Assembly: GCF_021398735.1 (NCBI RefSeq)
Contig: NZ_CP090349.1
Span: 5,330,001 to 5,394,000, forward strand
Length of the DNA: 64,000 nt
Direction: 5' to 3'
Origin: Methylobacterium oryzae
GTDB lineage: Bacteria; Pseudomonadota; Alphaproteobacteria; Rhizobiales; Beijerinckiaceae
In this document: piece after piece, positions 35,763-52,840 of the stretch
Layout of the letters: each line of letters starts with the position of its first letter
Position numbering within the stretch: position 1 is the first letter of the stretch
The notes under the pieces: generated by a model
What the model was told of the DNA's origin: nothing
The model's input: only the letters and a program-made list of their open reading frames with translations
Database searches by the model: none
Translations under genes and position numbers: made by a program

Positions 35763-36608
35763 GTGTTCAGAACCAACCGGATGATCGCGGCCGTGACGCT
35801 CGCCCTCTGGGCGTCGGGGGCCGCGGCGCAGGCCCAGGTGAGCGGCAGCGAGGGTCCTGCCGGTCAGGCCGCGCCGCAGAGTCCGGCCGCGCCGCCATCC
35901 GCACCGCCGGCCCAGACGCCGGCCCAGACCCCGGGCCAGACGCCGGCCCCGGTACCGACCCCGACGCCACCGCCCGCGGCGACCCCGGCCGCCCCGCCCG
36001 CCAGCCCGCCGGCTGCCGCGGGCGCGCCGCCCTCCGCGGCCCAGGCCCAGCAGCAGGGGACACCCGCCACCGTCCTCGACACGCAGGATTACGAGAGCCT
36101 GCTCGGCCGCAGCGTGCGCAGCGCCGGCGGCGACGAACTCGGGCGCGTCATCGACATCATCATCGACAAGGAGGGCCATCCCCGCGCCGCCATCATCGAT
36201 TTCGGCGGCTTCCTCGGTGTGGGAACCCGCAAGATCGCCGTGGACTGGCGCGCCCTTCGCTTCACGCCGGACGGCGGGAAGGAGCGCAAGCTGTCGGTCG
36301 CGCTGACCCGCAATCAGGTCCGCGTCTCCCCGGAATACAAGGCCGGCGAGCCGATCGTGGTCCTGGGCCCCGCCAGCCCGGCCGCGCCCGCGGCCGAGGG
36401 CGAGCAGGCGGCCGCGCCGACGGCGGGCTCCGCGACGCCGCCGCAGTCGGCCCCGGCCCCGGCCCCGGCCCCGGTCCCAGCCGCGCCGGCGCCCGGCAAC
36501 GCGGCCTCGGGCGCTGCGGCGCCGGCCGCCGCGACCCCGCCGACCCCCGCCGCGCCTGTGCCCGCGCCCGCGCCCGCCCCGCCCCCGGAGAAGGCACCGG
36601 ATAAGTGA
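35763..36608 (+). CDS. Exported PRC-barrel protein with Pro/Ala-rich flanks
   Basis: A 281-aa protein read from GTG 35763 (FRTNRMIAAVTLALWASGAA signal peptide); ATG 35781 is an alternative. A Pro/Ala/Gln-rich linker (about 30-105) leads to a PRC-barrel domain (about 112-195: ESLLGRSVRSAGGDELGRVI, IIDFGGFLGVGTRKIAVDW), then a second Pro/Ala-rich tail with APAPAP repeats. The layout suggests an envelope-anchored or periplasmic adaptor spanning the cell wall. Its stop overlaps the GTG of the following MFS gene (GTGA). Confidence 0.82.
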   Translation: MFRTNRMIAAVTLALWASGAAAQAQVSGSEGPAGQAAPQSPAAPPSAPPAQTPAQTPGQTPAPVPTPTPPPAATPAAPPASPPAAAGAPPSAAQAQQQGTPATVLDTQDYESLLGRSVRSAGGDELGRVIDIIIDKEGHPRAAIIDFGGFLGVGTRKIAVDWRALRFTPDGGKERKLSVALTRNQVRVSPEYKAGEPIVVLGPASPAAPAAEGEQAAAPTAGSATPPQSAPAPAPAPVPAAPAPGNAASGAAAPAAATPPTPAAPVPAPAPAPPPEKAPDK

Positions 36609-37981
36609 CGGTGGCCCGGTTGAAGGTCAGAACCGCCGCCGCCCCCCGCGAGCGCGACGTGCCCCGGCAGGACATCCGTTCCCGTCCGACCCGCCTGAAG
36701 GATCAGGCGGCCGAGGCCGCGCGCGCACCGGCAGGCTCGGCGGTCCACGGCGAACGCGCGATCTCGTCGGCGAGCCGCTACGGCCTCGACGCCTTCGCGT
36801 TCTTCGTCGCGAACCTGCAGACCGGGTTCGGCCCGTTCCTGGCGGTCTACTTCTCGCAGGCCAAGTGGACCCAGTCCGACATCGGCTTCGCCCTCACGGT
36901 CGGCAGCCTCGTGGCGCTCCTCGGCCAAGTGCCGGGGGGCGCCTTCGTCGACGTCGTGCGCTCGAAGCGCTTCGCCGCCGCCGTGGCGGTCATCGGGATC
37001 GCCGGCAGCGCCTTCGCGCTGGCGGTCTGGCCGAGCTTCCTGATCGTGCTCCTGGCGATGGCGCTCCACTCGGCCGCGAGCTGCGTGCTGACGCCGGCCA
37101 TCGCGGCGATCAGCATCGGTCTGGTCGGGCGCGCCCGGGCCGGCGAGCGCCTCGGCCGGAACGCGAGCTTCGCCGCCCTCGGCAACGCCCTCGGCGCGGC
37201 CGGCATGGGCGCCATCGGCTACTACCTGTCGAACGGCGCCGTCTTCTACCTCACCGCCGCCCTCGGGATCCCGACGGTGATCGCGCTGGCGCGCATCCGC
37301 GCCCAGGACATCGATCCGGGCGTGTTCAAGGAGCCGGCCCCGGCCCAGGCGGTGCCGGCCTCGACGGCGCCCGCGTCCGGCCAGGACGGCATCCGCGCGC
37401 TCCTGACCAACCGCGGCCTCCTGTGCTTCGCGGCCTGCATGGTGCTGTTCTTCCTCGCCAACGCCGCGATGCTGCCCCTCGTCGGCAGCGTCCTGACCCT
37501 GCGGGCGAGCGAGACCGCGACCGCGCTCGTGGCGGCCTGCATCATGGTCCCGCAGGCCGTCCTCGCGGTGAGCGCCCCGGCGGTCGGCCGGGCCGCCGAG
37601 CGTTTCGGCCGCTACCCGGTGCTGCTGTTCGGCTTCGGCGCCCTCCCGGTCCGCGGCCTGCTGCTCGCCTACACGACCAACCCCTACGGCCTCGTCGCCA
37701 TCCAGGTGCTCGACGGGATCTCGGCCTCGGTGCTGGGCGTGATGGTGCCGCTGATCGTGTCGGACCTCACCCGCGGCACCGGCCGCTTCAACCTCGCCCT
37801 CGGTGCGGTCGGGACCGCCATGGGCATCGGCGCGGCCCTCTCGACCTCGCTCGCCGGCATCATGGCCGACCATCTCGGCAGCCACAGCGCCTTCCTGGGG
37901 CTCGCGGTCGTCGGCTTCGCGGCCTTCATGCTGGTGGCGCTGATCATGCCGGAGACGCGCCAGCCGGAGCGCGCGGCCTGA
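36605..37981 (+). CDS. MFS transporter (12-helix)
   Basis: A 458-aa major facilitator protein. A hydrophilic N-terminus of about 55 residues precedes roughly 12 hydrophobic helices; VPGGAFVDVVRSKRFAAA is the motif-A loop. The central loop is Pro/Ala-rich, as in the neighbouring gene. It starts at GTG 36605, coupled to the PRC-barrel gene by a 4-bp overlap, which may mean they act together. Substrate unknown. Confidence 0.85.
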   Translation: MTVARLKVRTAAAPRERDVPRQDIRSRPTRLKDQAAEAARAPAGSAVHGERAISSASRYGLDAFAFFVANLQTGFGPFLAVYFSQAKWTQSDIGFALTVGSLVALLGQVPGGAFVDVVRSKRFAAAVAVIGIAGSAFALAVWPSFLIVLLAMALHSAASCVLTPAIAAISIGLVGRARAGERLGRNASFAALGNALGAAGMGAIGYYLSNGAVFYLTAALGIPTVIALARIRAQDIDPGVFKEPAPAQAVPASTAPASGQDGIRALLTNRGLLCFAACMVLFFLANAAMLPLVGSVLTLRASETATALVAACIMVPQAVLAVSAPAVGRAAERFGRYPVLLFGFGALPVRGLLLAYTTNPYGLVAIQVLDGISASVLGVMVPLIVSDLTRGTGRFNLALGAVGTAMGIGAALSTSLAGIMADHLGSHSAFLGLAVVGFAAFMLVALIMPETRQPERAA

Positions 37982-38084
37982 CCCGGCGCGGCATCGGATT
38001 CGCTTGGGTGTTTCCAAGCCGCTCAAGCGGCGTTCAGGTTCTGCGGATAAAAGCGCGGCGAAGGTGCGAGCCGGTGAAACATAT

Positions 38085-38104
38085 GGCAACGCTCTCGCGT
38101 TGCC
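38085..38104. terminator. Perfect short hairpin before the ABC exporter gene
   Basis: Stem GGCAACGC (38085-38092), loop TCTC, stem GCGTTGCC (38097-38104). It lies about 105 bp after the MFS stop and 70 bp before the ABC exporter start. A weaker hairpin, GCCGC-TCAA-GCGGC, is at 38018-38031. Either may end the MFS transcript or act in the exporter leader. Confidence 0.4.
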
Positions 38105-38173
38105 GCTGCGGGTCAGACTGCGCCCGCGCTGCACTCCGCCTCAGCCCGTAAGCCAAAGCCGCGCGAATACGGA

Positions 38174-39955
<1,782 letters not shown>

Positions 39956-39987
39956 TGATCCTTCTCGCCGAGCGGACGCACCGCAGC

Positions 39988-40079
39988 CGTCTTTGCGAGT
40001 GCAGCGAAGCAATCCAGTGAGGCACGCGATGCCCGAGCGTGGCGCATCCCTGGGTCGCTTCGCTGCGCTCGCGATGACG
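39988..40079. repeat. Dispersed long palindromic repeat, copy C
   Basis: A more diverged copy: left arm CGTCTTTGCGAGTGCAGCGA then AGCAATCCAG, right arm CCCTGGGTCGCTTCGCTGCG then CTCGCGATGACG. A G-to-C change in the left arm (GTGCAGC) is matched by a compensating change in the right arm (GCTGCGC), so pairing is kept. It fills part of the 308-bp gap between the ABC exporter and glutaminase genes. Confidence 0.82.
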
Positions 40080-40263
40080 GTGCGGATCGAGTGACGGCCC
40101 GGCGGCCGGCGCTCGCCGGCTGATCATCGCGCGGGCACGGCCGCTCCGGTTCCCACGCCCGCCCGGCACTGCTAGATCACCCCGCGGCCGGACCGGACCT
40201 TGCATCGCCTGAGACGTCGCGAACCGGCCCGGTTCCGACGCAACGCGACGCCCGAGCCCGACC

Positions 40264-41193
40264 GTGCCCGACCTTGCCCACGTCATCCGGGAGATCTCCG
40301 AGGAGATGGCCCAGCGCCCCGACCGGGGCGCGGTCGCGGACTACATCCCGGAGCTGGCCCGGGTCGATCCCGGCCAGTTCGGCCTGGCGGTGATCGACGC
40401 CGAGGGGCAGGTCTTCACCGGCGGCGACAGCGAGACGCCGTTCTCGATCCAGAGCGTGTCGAAGGTGTTCACGCTCACCCTCGCCCTCGGCATGGTCGGC
40501 GACCGCCTCTGGAAGCGCGTCGGCCGCGAGCCCTCGGGCAACCCGTTCAATTCCATCGTGCAGCTGGAGCGGGAGCGCGGCGTGCCGCGCAATCCCTTCA
40601 TCAACGCGGGCGCGATCGCGGTCACCGACGTGATCCTCTCGGGCCACGAGCCCCGCGAGGCGCTGGGCGAGATCCTGCGCTTCATGCAGTTCCTGGCCCA
40701 GGATTCCAGCATCACCATCGACGAGACGGTGGCGGCCTCGGAGAAGCGCACGGGCTTCCGCAACACCGCGCTGGCCAACTACATGAAGTCGTTCGGCGTC
40801 CTCGACAATCCGGTCGACTACACGCTCGGCGTCTACTTCCACCACTGCGCCATCGCGATGAACTGCCGCCAGCTCGCGCGGGCCGGACGGTTCCTAGCGC
40901 ATAACGGCGTCAACCCGTCGACCGGCCACTCGGTGGTCTCGGCCGAGCGCGCGCGCCGCATCAACGCGATCATGCTGACCTGCGGCCACTACGACGGGTC
41001 GGGCGAGTTCGCCTATCGCGTGGGCCTGCCGGGCAAGAGCGGGGTCGGCGGCAGCATCCTGGCGATCGCGCCCGGCAAGGCGTCCATCGCCGTCTGGTCG
41101 CCCGGCCTCGACGCGGCGGGCAATTCCCATCTCGGCCGCATCGCCCTGGAGCGGCTGACGCAGCGCATGGGCTGGTCCGTCTTCGGCGCCTGA
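40264..41193 (+). CDS. glsA: Glutaminase
   Basis: A 309-aa serine-dependent beta-lactamase-fold glutaminase that converts glutamine to glutamate and ammonia. The catalytic pair is Ser64-Val-Ser-Lys67 in [10 protein letters not shown]. The substrate-binding segments [25 protein letters not shown] and [15 protein letters not shown] are intact. The start is GTG 40264. It is preceded by repeat copy C and followed by an MFS carrier gene on the same strand after about 100 bp. Confidence 0.95.
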   Translation: MPDLAHVIREISEEMAQRPDRGAVADYIPELARVDPGQFGLAVIDAEGQVFTGGDSETPFSIQSVSKVFTLTLALGMVGDRLWKRVGREPSGNPFNSIVQLERERGVPRNPFINAGAIAVTDVILSGHEPREALGEILRFMQFLAQDSSITIDETVAASEKRTGFRNTALANYMKSFGVLDNPVDYTLGVYFHHCAIAMNCRQLARAGRFLAHNGVNPSTGHSVVSAERARRINAIMLTCGHYDGSGEFAYRVGLPGKSGVGGSILAIAPGKASIAVWSPGLDAAGNSHLGRIALERLTQRMGWSVFGA

Positions 41194-41294
41194 CGGCTCC
41201 GCCGCGCGGCCCGCGTCGCGCCCCCTTGCGCGCTGCACGCTTCCGCGGCACTGCGCCGGCGGGGCGCCGCGGCGCCGAGACGAGGCTCACCTGC

Positions 41295-42704
41295 ATGGCG
41301 ACGCGTACGGCAGTCCAGGCTTCCGATGAGGGTCTCGATCCCGGCGCCATCCTGGCCCGTCTCGACCGGCTCCCGGCGACGCCGACGGTCTGGCGCCTCG
41401 TGATGCTGCTCGGGCTCGGCTTCTTCTTCGAACTCTACGACCTGCTGTTCACCGGCTACGTCGCGCCGGGCCTCGTCAAGGCCGGGATCCTGACGCCGAC
41501 GACTCCGGGCCTGTTCGGTGCCAGCGGTGTCGCGAGCTTCGTCGCGGCCCTCTTCACCGGCCTGTTCATCGGCACCATCGCCTGCGGCTGGCTCGCCGAC
41601 CGGTTCGGCCGGCGGGCGATCTTCACGTGGTCGCTGCTGTCCTACACCGCCGCCAACGTGGTGATGGCCTGCCAGAGCGACGCCTTCGGCCTCAATCTCT
41701 GGCGCCTGATCGCCGGGATCGGCCTCGGCCTGGAGATGGTGACGATCGGCAGCTACCTGTCCGAGCTGGTGCCGAAGGCGATCCGGGGCCGGGCCTTCGC
41801 CCTGTGCCAGGGCATCGGCTTCACCGCCGTGCCGGTCGTGGCGTTCCTGTCCTACCTGCTGATCCCGGCGGCGCCCCTCGGCATCGACGGGTGGCGCTGG
41901 GTGGTGCTGATCGGCGCCTCGGCGGCGATCGTGGTCTGGTGGATGCGAGCGGGCCTGCCGGAGAGCCCGCGCTGGCTCGTCGAGCACGGCCGTCTGGCGG
42001 AGGCCGAGGCGGTCCTGCGGCGGCTGGAGGCGCGGATCGCGGCCGAGCACGGCGGCGCGCTTCCCGCACCGGCCGCGCCGGAGCCGGTGCAGCCGCGCGG
42101 CGCGTTCCGCGACATGTGGGTCCAGCCCTACCGGCGCCGCGCCCTGATGATGGCGGGGTTCAACGTCTTCCAGACGGTCGGCTTCTACGGCTTCGCCAAC
42201 TGGGTGCCGACCCTCCTGGTGGCCCAGGGCATCACGGTGACGTCGAGCCTCGCCTACACGGCGCTGATCGCGCTGGCCGCCCCGGTCGGGCCCCTGATCG
42301 GCCTCGCCATCGCCGACCGGTTCGAGCGCAAGCACGTCATCGTGGCCGCCGCCCTCCTCTACATCGCTTGCGGCCTGGCCTTCGCGCAGACGCGGGACGT
42401 CACCGTCATCGTGGCGCTCGGCATCGGCCTGACGCTGGCCTCGAACGTGATGTCGTACAGCTTCCACGCCTATCAGGCCGAGCTGTTCCCCACGGGCATC
42501 CGGGCCCGGGCGGTCGGCTTCGTCTATTCCTGGAGCCGCTTCTCGGCGATCTTCACCGGCTTCGTCATCGCGTTCGTGCTGCGGGAGGCCGGGACGCCGG
42601 GCGTGTTCCTGTTCATCTCGGCGGCGATGCTGGCCGCGGGCCTGCTCGTCGGGCTGCTGGGTCCCCGGACGCGGGACGTCGCGCTGGAGAAGATCGCGGG
42701 GTGA
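41295..42704 (+). CDS. MFS transporter, sugar-porter / aromatic-acid symporter type
   Basis: A 469-aa carrier with 12 hydrophobic helices. The motifs are GWLADRFGRRAIFTW after helix 2, the family motif GLPESPRWLVEHGR in the central loop, and IADRFERKHVIV after helix 8. These fit the sugar porter / metabolite:H+ symporter branch, which imports sugars or organic acids. I chose ATG 41295 (MATRTAVQ) over an upstream TTG. Its position after glutaminase does not identify the substrate. Confidence 0.88.
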   Translation: MATRTAVQASDEGLDPGAILARLDRLPATPTVWRLVMLLGLGFFFELYDLLFTGYVAPGLVKAGILTPTTPGLFGASGVASFVAALFTGLFIGTIACGWLADRFGRRAIFTWSLLSYTAANVVMACQSDAFGLNLWRLIAGIGLGLEMVTIGSYLSELVPKAIRGRAFALCQGIGFTAVPVVAFLSYLLIPAAPLGIDGWRWVVLIGASAAIVVWWMRAGLPESPRWLVEHGRLAEAEAVLRRLEARIAAEHGGALPAPAAPEPVQPRGAFRDMWVQPYRRRALMMAGFNVFQTVGFYGFANWVPTLLVAQGITVTSSLAYTALIALAAPVGPLIGLAIADRFERKHVIVAAALLYIACGLAFAQTRDVTVIVALGIGLTLASNVMSYSFHAYQAELFPTGIRARAVGFVYSWSRFSAIFTGFVIAFVLREAGTPGVFLFISAAMLAAGLLVGLLGPRTRDVALEKIAG

Positions 42705-42741
42705 GGCCCGTGAGGAGCACAGCTCCCGGCAAGCCGAATCC

Positions 42742-43332
42742 GTGCTAACCTCGGGCATGGTCGCTCAGCCGAGATCCCGGATGACGGTCGACGAGTTTCT
42801 CGCCTGGGCCGAGGGGCAGCCGGGGCGATTCGAGCTGGTCGATGGCGAGGTGTTCGCGATGTCACCGGAGCGGGCCGGACATGCGTTGGTCAAGTTCGCA
42901 GCACAGACAGCCCTGAATCGCGCGATCAGAGCCTCCGGTGTCGTCTGCCACATGATGCCCGACGGCATGACGGTCCGCATCGACAGCACGACGACATTCG
43001 AACCGGATGCATTGGTCTATTGTGGGCCCCGGATGGATCTCGATGCCATCGAAGTGCCGGATCCCGTCATCGTCGTCGAGGTTCAGTCGCCGGGCACACG
43101 CGCGGTGGACTCGGGCCTGAAATTGACCCGCTACTTCGGTCTGGAGAGCGTCATCCACTATCTGATCGTGGATCCGGTGAAGCGTCTCGTCATCCATCAC
43201 CGCCGCGCGCAGGGCGGCCTGATCGAGACCCGCATCGCGACCCGGGAGACGCTGGATTTGACGCCCCCCGGCCTGCGCCTGCCCGTGCCCGAGCTGTTCG
43301 CCGACCTCGCGCCCGCCGACGACGGCGCTTGA
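42742..43332 (+). CDS. Uma2 family (DUF820) putative restriction-fold nuclease
   Basis: A 196-aa PD-(D/E)xK-like protein of the Uma2/DUF820 family. MTVDEFLAWAEGQPGRFELVDGEVFAM is the family N-terminus split over residues 14-40. The candidate nuclease core is EPDALVYCG, then PVIVVEVQSPGT with the ExQ/ExK position, and the Tyr-rich YFGLESVIHYLIVDP. GTG 42742, ATG 42757 and ATG 42781 are all possible starts. The family is abundant in cyanobacteria; its role is unresolved. The AT content is slightly higher than in neighbouring genes, hinting at transfer. Confidence 0.8.
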   Translation: MLTSGMVAQPRSRMTVDEFLAWAEGQPGRFELVDGEVFAMSPERAGHALVKFAAQTALNRAIRASGVVCHMMPDGMTVRIDSTTTFEPDALVYCGPRMDLDAIEVPDPVIVVEVQSPGTRAVDSGLKLTRYFGLESVIHYLIVDPVKRLVIHHRRAQGGLIETRIATRETLDLTPPGLRLPVPELFADLAPADDGA

Positions 43333-43384
43333 TCCGATCCGAGGCGGATGCCACAGCGGCGCGAACGCGAATCAGGACGCCCGG

Positions 43385-44398
43385 ATGACTGCACCCCTCG
43401 ATCTCCTCGTGCTCGGCAACGCGATCGTCGACGTGATCGCCCGCACGGACGACGCCTTCCTGTCGGCGCAGGGCGTCACCAAGGGCGCGATGCAGCTCAT
43501 CGACGAGCCGCGGGCCGAGGCGCTGTTCCAGGCGATGGGACCGGCGACGATCGTGTCGGGCGGCTCGGGCGCCAACACCGCGGTCGGCGCGGCGCTCCTC
43601 GGGGCCAAGACCGGCTTCGTCGGCAAGGTCCGGAACGACGAGCTCGGCGGCCTGTTCAGCCACGACCTCAAGGCGACCGGCGTCGACTTCGCCGTCCCGG
43701 CCGCCGCCGAGGGGCCGGCCACCGCCCGGTGCTTCGTGCTCGTGACGCCGGACGGCGAGCGCACGATGAACACGTATCTCGGCGCCTGCCAGGGCCTGTC
43801 GCCCGACGACGTCGACAAGGCGCTCGTGAGCTCGGCCCGCGTCGTCTATCTCGAGGGCTACCTGTGGGATCCGCCGGCCGCCAAGGATGCGTTCCGCAAG
43901 GCCGCTCAGCTCGCCCATCAGGCGGGCAACGCCGTCGCGCTGACCCTCTCGGACGCGTTCTGCGTGGGCCGCTACCGCGACGAGTTCCTCGGCCTCGTGC
44001 GGGACGGCAGCATCGACATCCTGTTCGCCAACATGGCCGAGCTGCAGAGCCTCTACGAGACCGACGATCCCGAGGCCGCCGTGGCGGCCCTGCGCGATGA
44101 GCGCAACGCCCGCGGCCGGCACCTGCTCGGCCTCGTCACGCGCTCGGCCGACGGCGCCCTGGTGGTTCAGGGCGGCGAGGTCCGGGCCGTCGAGGCGAGC
44201 CCGGTCCAGACTGTGGTCGACACGACCGGCGCGGGCGACCTGTTCGCGGCCGGCTTCCTGGCCGGGCACGCCCGCGGGCTCGACAACGTTGCCAGCGCCC
44301 GCCTGGGCACGCTCGCGGCCGCCGAGGTCATCCAGCATATCGGCGCCCGCCCGCAGGCGGACCTGGTCGGCCTGGCCAAGGCGCGCGGGCTCCTCTGA
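43385..44398 (+). CDS. PfkB-family carbohydrate kinase, probable adenosine kinase
   Basis: A 337-aa ribokinase-fold enzyme. The N-terminal GNAIVDVIAR, the glycine-rich GGSGANTAVGAALLGAK and the anion-hole/catalytic-base motif VDTTGAGDLFAAGF are clear. The closest match in style is the alphaproteobacterial adenosine kinase group, which also contains YLEGYLWDPPAAKDAFRKA. Substrate could still be another nucleoside or sugar. It is convergent with the chemoreceptor gene downstream. Confidence 0.87.
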   Translation: MTAPLDLLVLGNAIVDVIARTDDAFLSAQGVTKGAMQLIDEPRAEALFQAMGPATIVSGGSGANTAVGAALLGAKTGFVGKVRNDELGGLFSHDLKATGVDFAVPAAAEGPATARCFVLVTPDGERTMNTYLGACQGLSPDDVDKALVSSARVVYLEGYLWDPPAAKDAFRKAAQLAHQAGNAVALTLSDAFCVGRYRDEFLGLVRDGSIDILFANMAELQSLYETDDPEAAVAALRDERNARGRHLLGLVTRSADGALVVQGGEVRAVEASPVQTVVDTTGAGDLFAAGFLAGHARGLDNVASARLGTLAAAEVIQHIGARPQADLVGLAKARGLL

Positions 44399-44452
44399 GC
44401 CGGCGCGCCGGGCGCGCGGCCGGAGGTCCGCGTTTGCGCCGATCCCGCGCGC

Positions 44453-46135
44453 TCAGGCCGCGCGGACGGTCGCGAGGAAGCGCGTCACCTCGTCCCTGAG
44501 GTGGCCGGACCGGTTCGACAGCTCCGAGGCTGCCGTGAGAACCTGATCGGCCGCCGCTCCGGTCCCCTTCGCCGCGTCGGCGACGCCCGTGATGGTGCTG
44601 GTGACGTCCGCTGCCCCCTGGGCGGCCTGGGAGACGTTGCGGACGATCTCCTGCGTCGCGGCGCCCTGCTGCTCCACGGCGCTGGCGATCCGCGTCGCCA
44701 CCGCGCTGAGTTCCTGAACCCGACCGCCGATGCGTCCGATCGCCGTGACGGCGTCGCCGGTGGAAGACTGGATCCGGGCGACGTGGCCGCCGATCTCGTC
44801 GGTTGCCCGCGCGGTCTGACCGGCCAGTTCCTTGACCTCCGCGGCCACGACGGCGAAGCCGCGGCCCGCCGCGCCGGCCCGCGCCGCCTCGATCGTGGCG
44901 TTCAGCGCGAGGAGATTCGTCTGCTCGGCGATGGTCGAGATCAGGGTCACGACATGACCGATCTGGATCGCCGCCCCGTTCAGATCCTGAACCAAGTGAG
45001 CGGTCGCTGCGGCGTCCGCGACCGCCGACTGTGTCAGTTCCGTCGAACCCGCGACCTGGCGGCCGATCTCCTGGACGGAGGCGCCGAGTTCCTCGGCCGC
45101 CGCCGCCGCGACGCTGACGGTGCTGGCGGCGCGTTCGGCCGCGCTCGCCACCCGGATGGAGCGATCGGCGGTGTCGGCGGCCGCCTCGTTCATGGCCGAG
45201 GCCGTGTCCTGCAGCGCGGCGACGGCGGTCGAGACCGTGCCGATGATGCCGCCGACCGTGCCCTCGAAGGCGTCGGCGATCCGGTGCATGCCGCTCCGCC
45301 GCTCCGCCTCGGCCGTGGCGCGGGCCTGTGCGGCGTCGTGTTCGAGCGTGCGCGCCCGGATCAGGCCGTCCTTGAAGACCTGGACGGACGCCGCCATGAC
45401 GCCGATCTCGTCCCCGCGCTCGGAACCGCCGACGGCCGCGTCGAGGTCGTCGGCCGCGAGCCGGCCCATGGTTCCGGCCAGGGACCGGATCGGGCGGGCG
45501 ACCCGGTGCCAGACCCACCAGACCGCCGCGCCGGTCAGGAGCAACCCGATGACCGCGAGCGCGACGGTGACGGACCACGCCGTCCGGAACGCGTCCTCGG
45601 AGCGCTGGACCGAGACGTTCGTGCCCTCGGCGGTGACCTGGGCGAGATCCGCCAGGGCATCGAAGGCGGCCACGAGCGGCGGGCGGGCGGGCGCGATGGC
45701 GTCGCGGGCCGCGTTCCGGTCGCCGCGCCTGAGCGGCGCGAGGATCGCCTCCTGGGCGACGCGATAGACCTTCCACCGCCCCTCGAACGCGTCCCAGAGC
45801 GCGCGCTCCCGGGGCGTCGTCGCGCGCGCGCGGTAGCTCTGGAAGGCCTCGGGGATGGACCGATCCATCTCGACGAACTCGGCATCGAGGCCCCGGTTCT
45901 CACCGTCGTCGACGGCGACCACCTTGCGGATCGTCGTCGTGTGGTACCGCAGCATCAGGAATCGAATCGTATGGAGATCGTTGTCCTTGCGCACCCAGAC
46001 GTCGCGGGTCTCCACGGCGGCGGCGTTGATGGCCTGTATCTGCATCAAGCCGACGGCCGAGCTTGCCAGGAAAAGCAGAAATCCGACGATCGAGGGCAGT
46101 ATCAGCTTCGATACGATACTTCTTCGCAGTCTCAT
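44453..46135 (-). CDS. Methyl-accepting chemotaxis protein
   Basis: A 560-aa transmembrane chemoreceptor from ATG 46135 ([10 protein letters not shown]); ATG 46177 and a TTG at 46204 are alternatives. The parts are TM1 (about 15-35), a four-helix-bundle-like periplasmic sensor, TM2 (about 190-212), a HAMP domain and a cytoplasmic signalling domain whose hairpin tip is [20 protein letters not shown]. The C-terminus lacks a CheR-binding pentapeptide. The ligand is unknown. No che genes are nearby. Confidence 0.93.
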   Translation of the reverse strand: MRLRRSIVSKLILPSIVGFLLFLASSAVGLMQIQAINAAAVETRDVWVRKDNDLHTIRFLMLRYHTTTIRKVVAVDDGENRGLDAEFVEMDRSIPEAFQSYRARATTPRERALWDAFEGRWKVYRVAQEAILAPLRRGDRNAARDAIAPARPPLVAAFDALADLAQVTAEGTNVSVQRSEDAFRTAWSVTVALAVIGLLLTGAAVWWVWHRVARPIRSLAGTMGRLAADDLDAAVGGSERGDEIGVMAASVQVFKDGLIRARTLEHDAAQARATAEAERRSGMHRIADAFEGTVGGIIGTVSTAVAALQDTASAMNEAAADTADRSIRVASAAERAASTVSVAAAAAEELGASVQEIGRQVAGSTELTQSAVADAAATAHLVQDLNGAAIQIGHVVTLISTIAEQTNLLALNATIEAARAGAAGRGFAVVAAEVKELAGQTARATDEIGGHVARIQSSTGDAVTAIGRIGGRVQELSAVATRIASAVEQQGAATQEIVRNVSQAAQGAADVTSTITGVADAAKGTGAAADQVLTAASELSNRSGHLRDEVTRFLATVRAA

Positions 46136-46324
46136 CTCGGGCACCACAGAGAACGACAACGTCGCGTCGGGATGCATGAAGATGAAAGACAGATTTTTCC
46201 GCAACCTCTACTGCGGCAGCGATCTGCGCCGCAGATCGGCGCGGAACGCATAGCGCGTCGCCCGCCGACGCCGCGCTGCGGGTCGCGCGCCGATCCGGGC
46301 TGAGGCGGGCGGCCGCGCCCCGGG

Positions 46325-47296
46325 TCAGGGCCGCAGCAGCACCTTGCCCACCGCCGCGCGGCGGGTCAGGAGGCCGAAGGCCTCCGGGTACTCCGCCAGC
46401 GGGTAGACGCCGTGGACCTGCGCGGTGAGCCTGCCCGCGGCGACCCAGTCGAGGAGCCGGCGCTGATCGGCCCGGTGCGCCTCCGGCTCTCGGTCCAGGA
46501 AGGCGCCCCAGTGGACGCCCTGCACGTCGAGTTCCTTGAGGAGCATCAGGTTCAGCGGCAGCCGCGGGATGGCGCCGGCGGCGAAGCCGATCACGAGGAA
46601 GCGCCCGCGCCAGCCGAGCGCCCGCAGGGCCGGCTCCGCGTAGGCGTCGCCGACCGCGTCGTAGACCACGTCGATCCCGCCGCCCGAGATCCGGCGCAGC
46701 TCGTCCTTGAGCGTCGCCGGGTCGTAGACCACGCCCGCCTCGGCGCCGTGGGCGCGGGCGACCGATAGCTTCTCCTCCGAGGAGGCGCAGGCGATCACCC
46801 GGGCGCCCATCAGCCGGCCGAGCTCGACGGCGGCGAGGCCGACGCCCCCGGAGGCGCCGAGGACCGCCAGCCACTCGCCGGGCCGCAGGCGCGCGCGGTT
46901 CGCCAGGGCGTGCAGCGAGGTGCCGTAGGTGATGGTCAGCCCGGCCGCCTGCTCGTCCGGCACGGCGTCCGGCACCGGCGTGAGCCGGGCGGCGTCGAGG
47001 GCGATCAGCTCCGCGCAGCAGCCGTGCCCGGCATGGACGATCACCCGCTCGCCCACGGACACGCCCGCGGCGCCCTCGCCCAGCGCCTCGACCACGCCGA
47101 CCCCCTCGCCGCCCGGCGAGAACGGCAGGGTCGGCTTCACCTGGTAGCGCCCGGCGGTGATCAGCGTGTCGAAGAAGTTCAGGGCCGCCAGCCGCATCCG
47201 CACCAGCGCCTGCCCGGGGCCCGGCACCGGGTCGGGCCGCTCGACGATCTCCAGATGCTCCGGCCCGTCGAGCCTCGTGCACAGCAGCGCCCGCAT
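46325..47296 (-). CDS. NADPH:quinone oxidoreductase (MDR superfamily)
   Basis: A 323-aa medium-chain dehydrogenase/reductase of the zinc-free quinone reductase type. LNFFDTLITAGRYQVKPTLP and FSPGGEGVGVVEALGEG open the catalytic domain; the cofactor motif is GASGGVGLAAVELG. No zinc-binding Cys/His set is seen. It is flanked by sensory genes on the same strand and probably stands alone. Confidence 0.9.
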   Translation of the reverse strand: MRALLCTRLDGPEHLEIVERPDPVPGPGQALVRMRLAALNFFDTLITAGRYQVKPTLPFSPGGEGVGVVEALGEGAAGVSVGERVIVHAGHGCCAELIALDAARLTPVPDAVPDEQAAGLTITYGTSLHALANRARLRPGEWLAVLGASGGVGLAAVELGRLMGARVIACASSEEKLSVARAHGAEAGVVYDPATLKDELRRISGGGIDVVYDAVGDAYAEPALRALGWRGRFLVIGFAAGAIPRLPLNLMLLKELDVQGVHWGAFLDREPEAHRADQRRLLDWVAAGRLTAQVHGVYPLAEYPEAFGLLTRRAAVGKVLLRP

Positions 47297-47351
47297 GGCG
47301 TCCCTCCTCCCCGGCGTTTCCCGGCCGATCAGGCCCGAACCGACGGTGCGG

Positions 47352-49439
<2,088 letters not shown>

Positions 49440-49543
49440 GGGCTCTGAGCAATGCAGGTCATGGGCGTACGGCGTATGACCGTCTTCGGCGGCATCTCCA
49501 AGCTGCCCGGTCGCGGTTCGACGACGTCGTCTCAGCGCGCCGC

Positions 49544-49634
49544 CGTCCTCGCGAGCGGAGCGAAGCGACCCAGGGCTACGGGACGTCGGCAAGCGCGGCG
49601 CCGACGGGATCGCCTCGCTCCGCTCGCGAAGACG
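49544..49634. repeat. Dispersed long palindromic repeat, copy D
   Basis: Left arm CGTCCTCGCGAGCGGAGCGA then AGCGACCCAGGG; right arm GGGATCGCCTCGCTCCGCTC then GCGAAGAC. It lies between polA and the hybrid kinase gene, immediately after the polA stop. Confidence 0.82.
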
Positions 49635-49659
49635 GCCGGCTGAGCCTCGGTCCGACCCG

Positions 49660-52818
<3,159 letters not shown>

Positions 52819-52840
52819 GGGCTCAGGCGGCTCGGGGCGA

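Noticed and set aside
35880..36600. Pro/Ala repeats flanking the exported PRC barrel as a tandem-repeat or phase-variable element
   Set aside because: The repeats are irregular codon-level low complexity (CCGGCCC-like) and too imperfect to suggest slippage control.
49440..49592. N-terminal extension of the hybrid kinase
   Set aside because: The extension is the translation of repeat copy D and an Arg-rich stretch; the PAS-like fold begins after GTG 49439.
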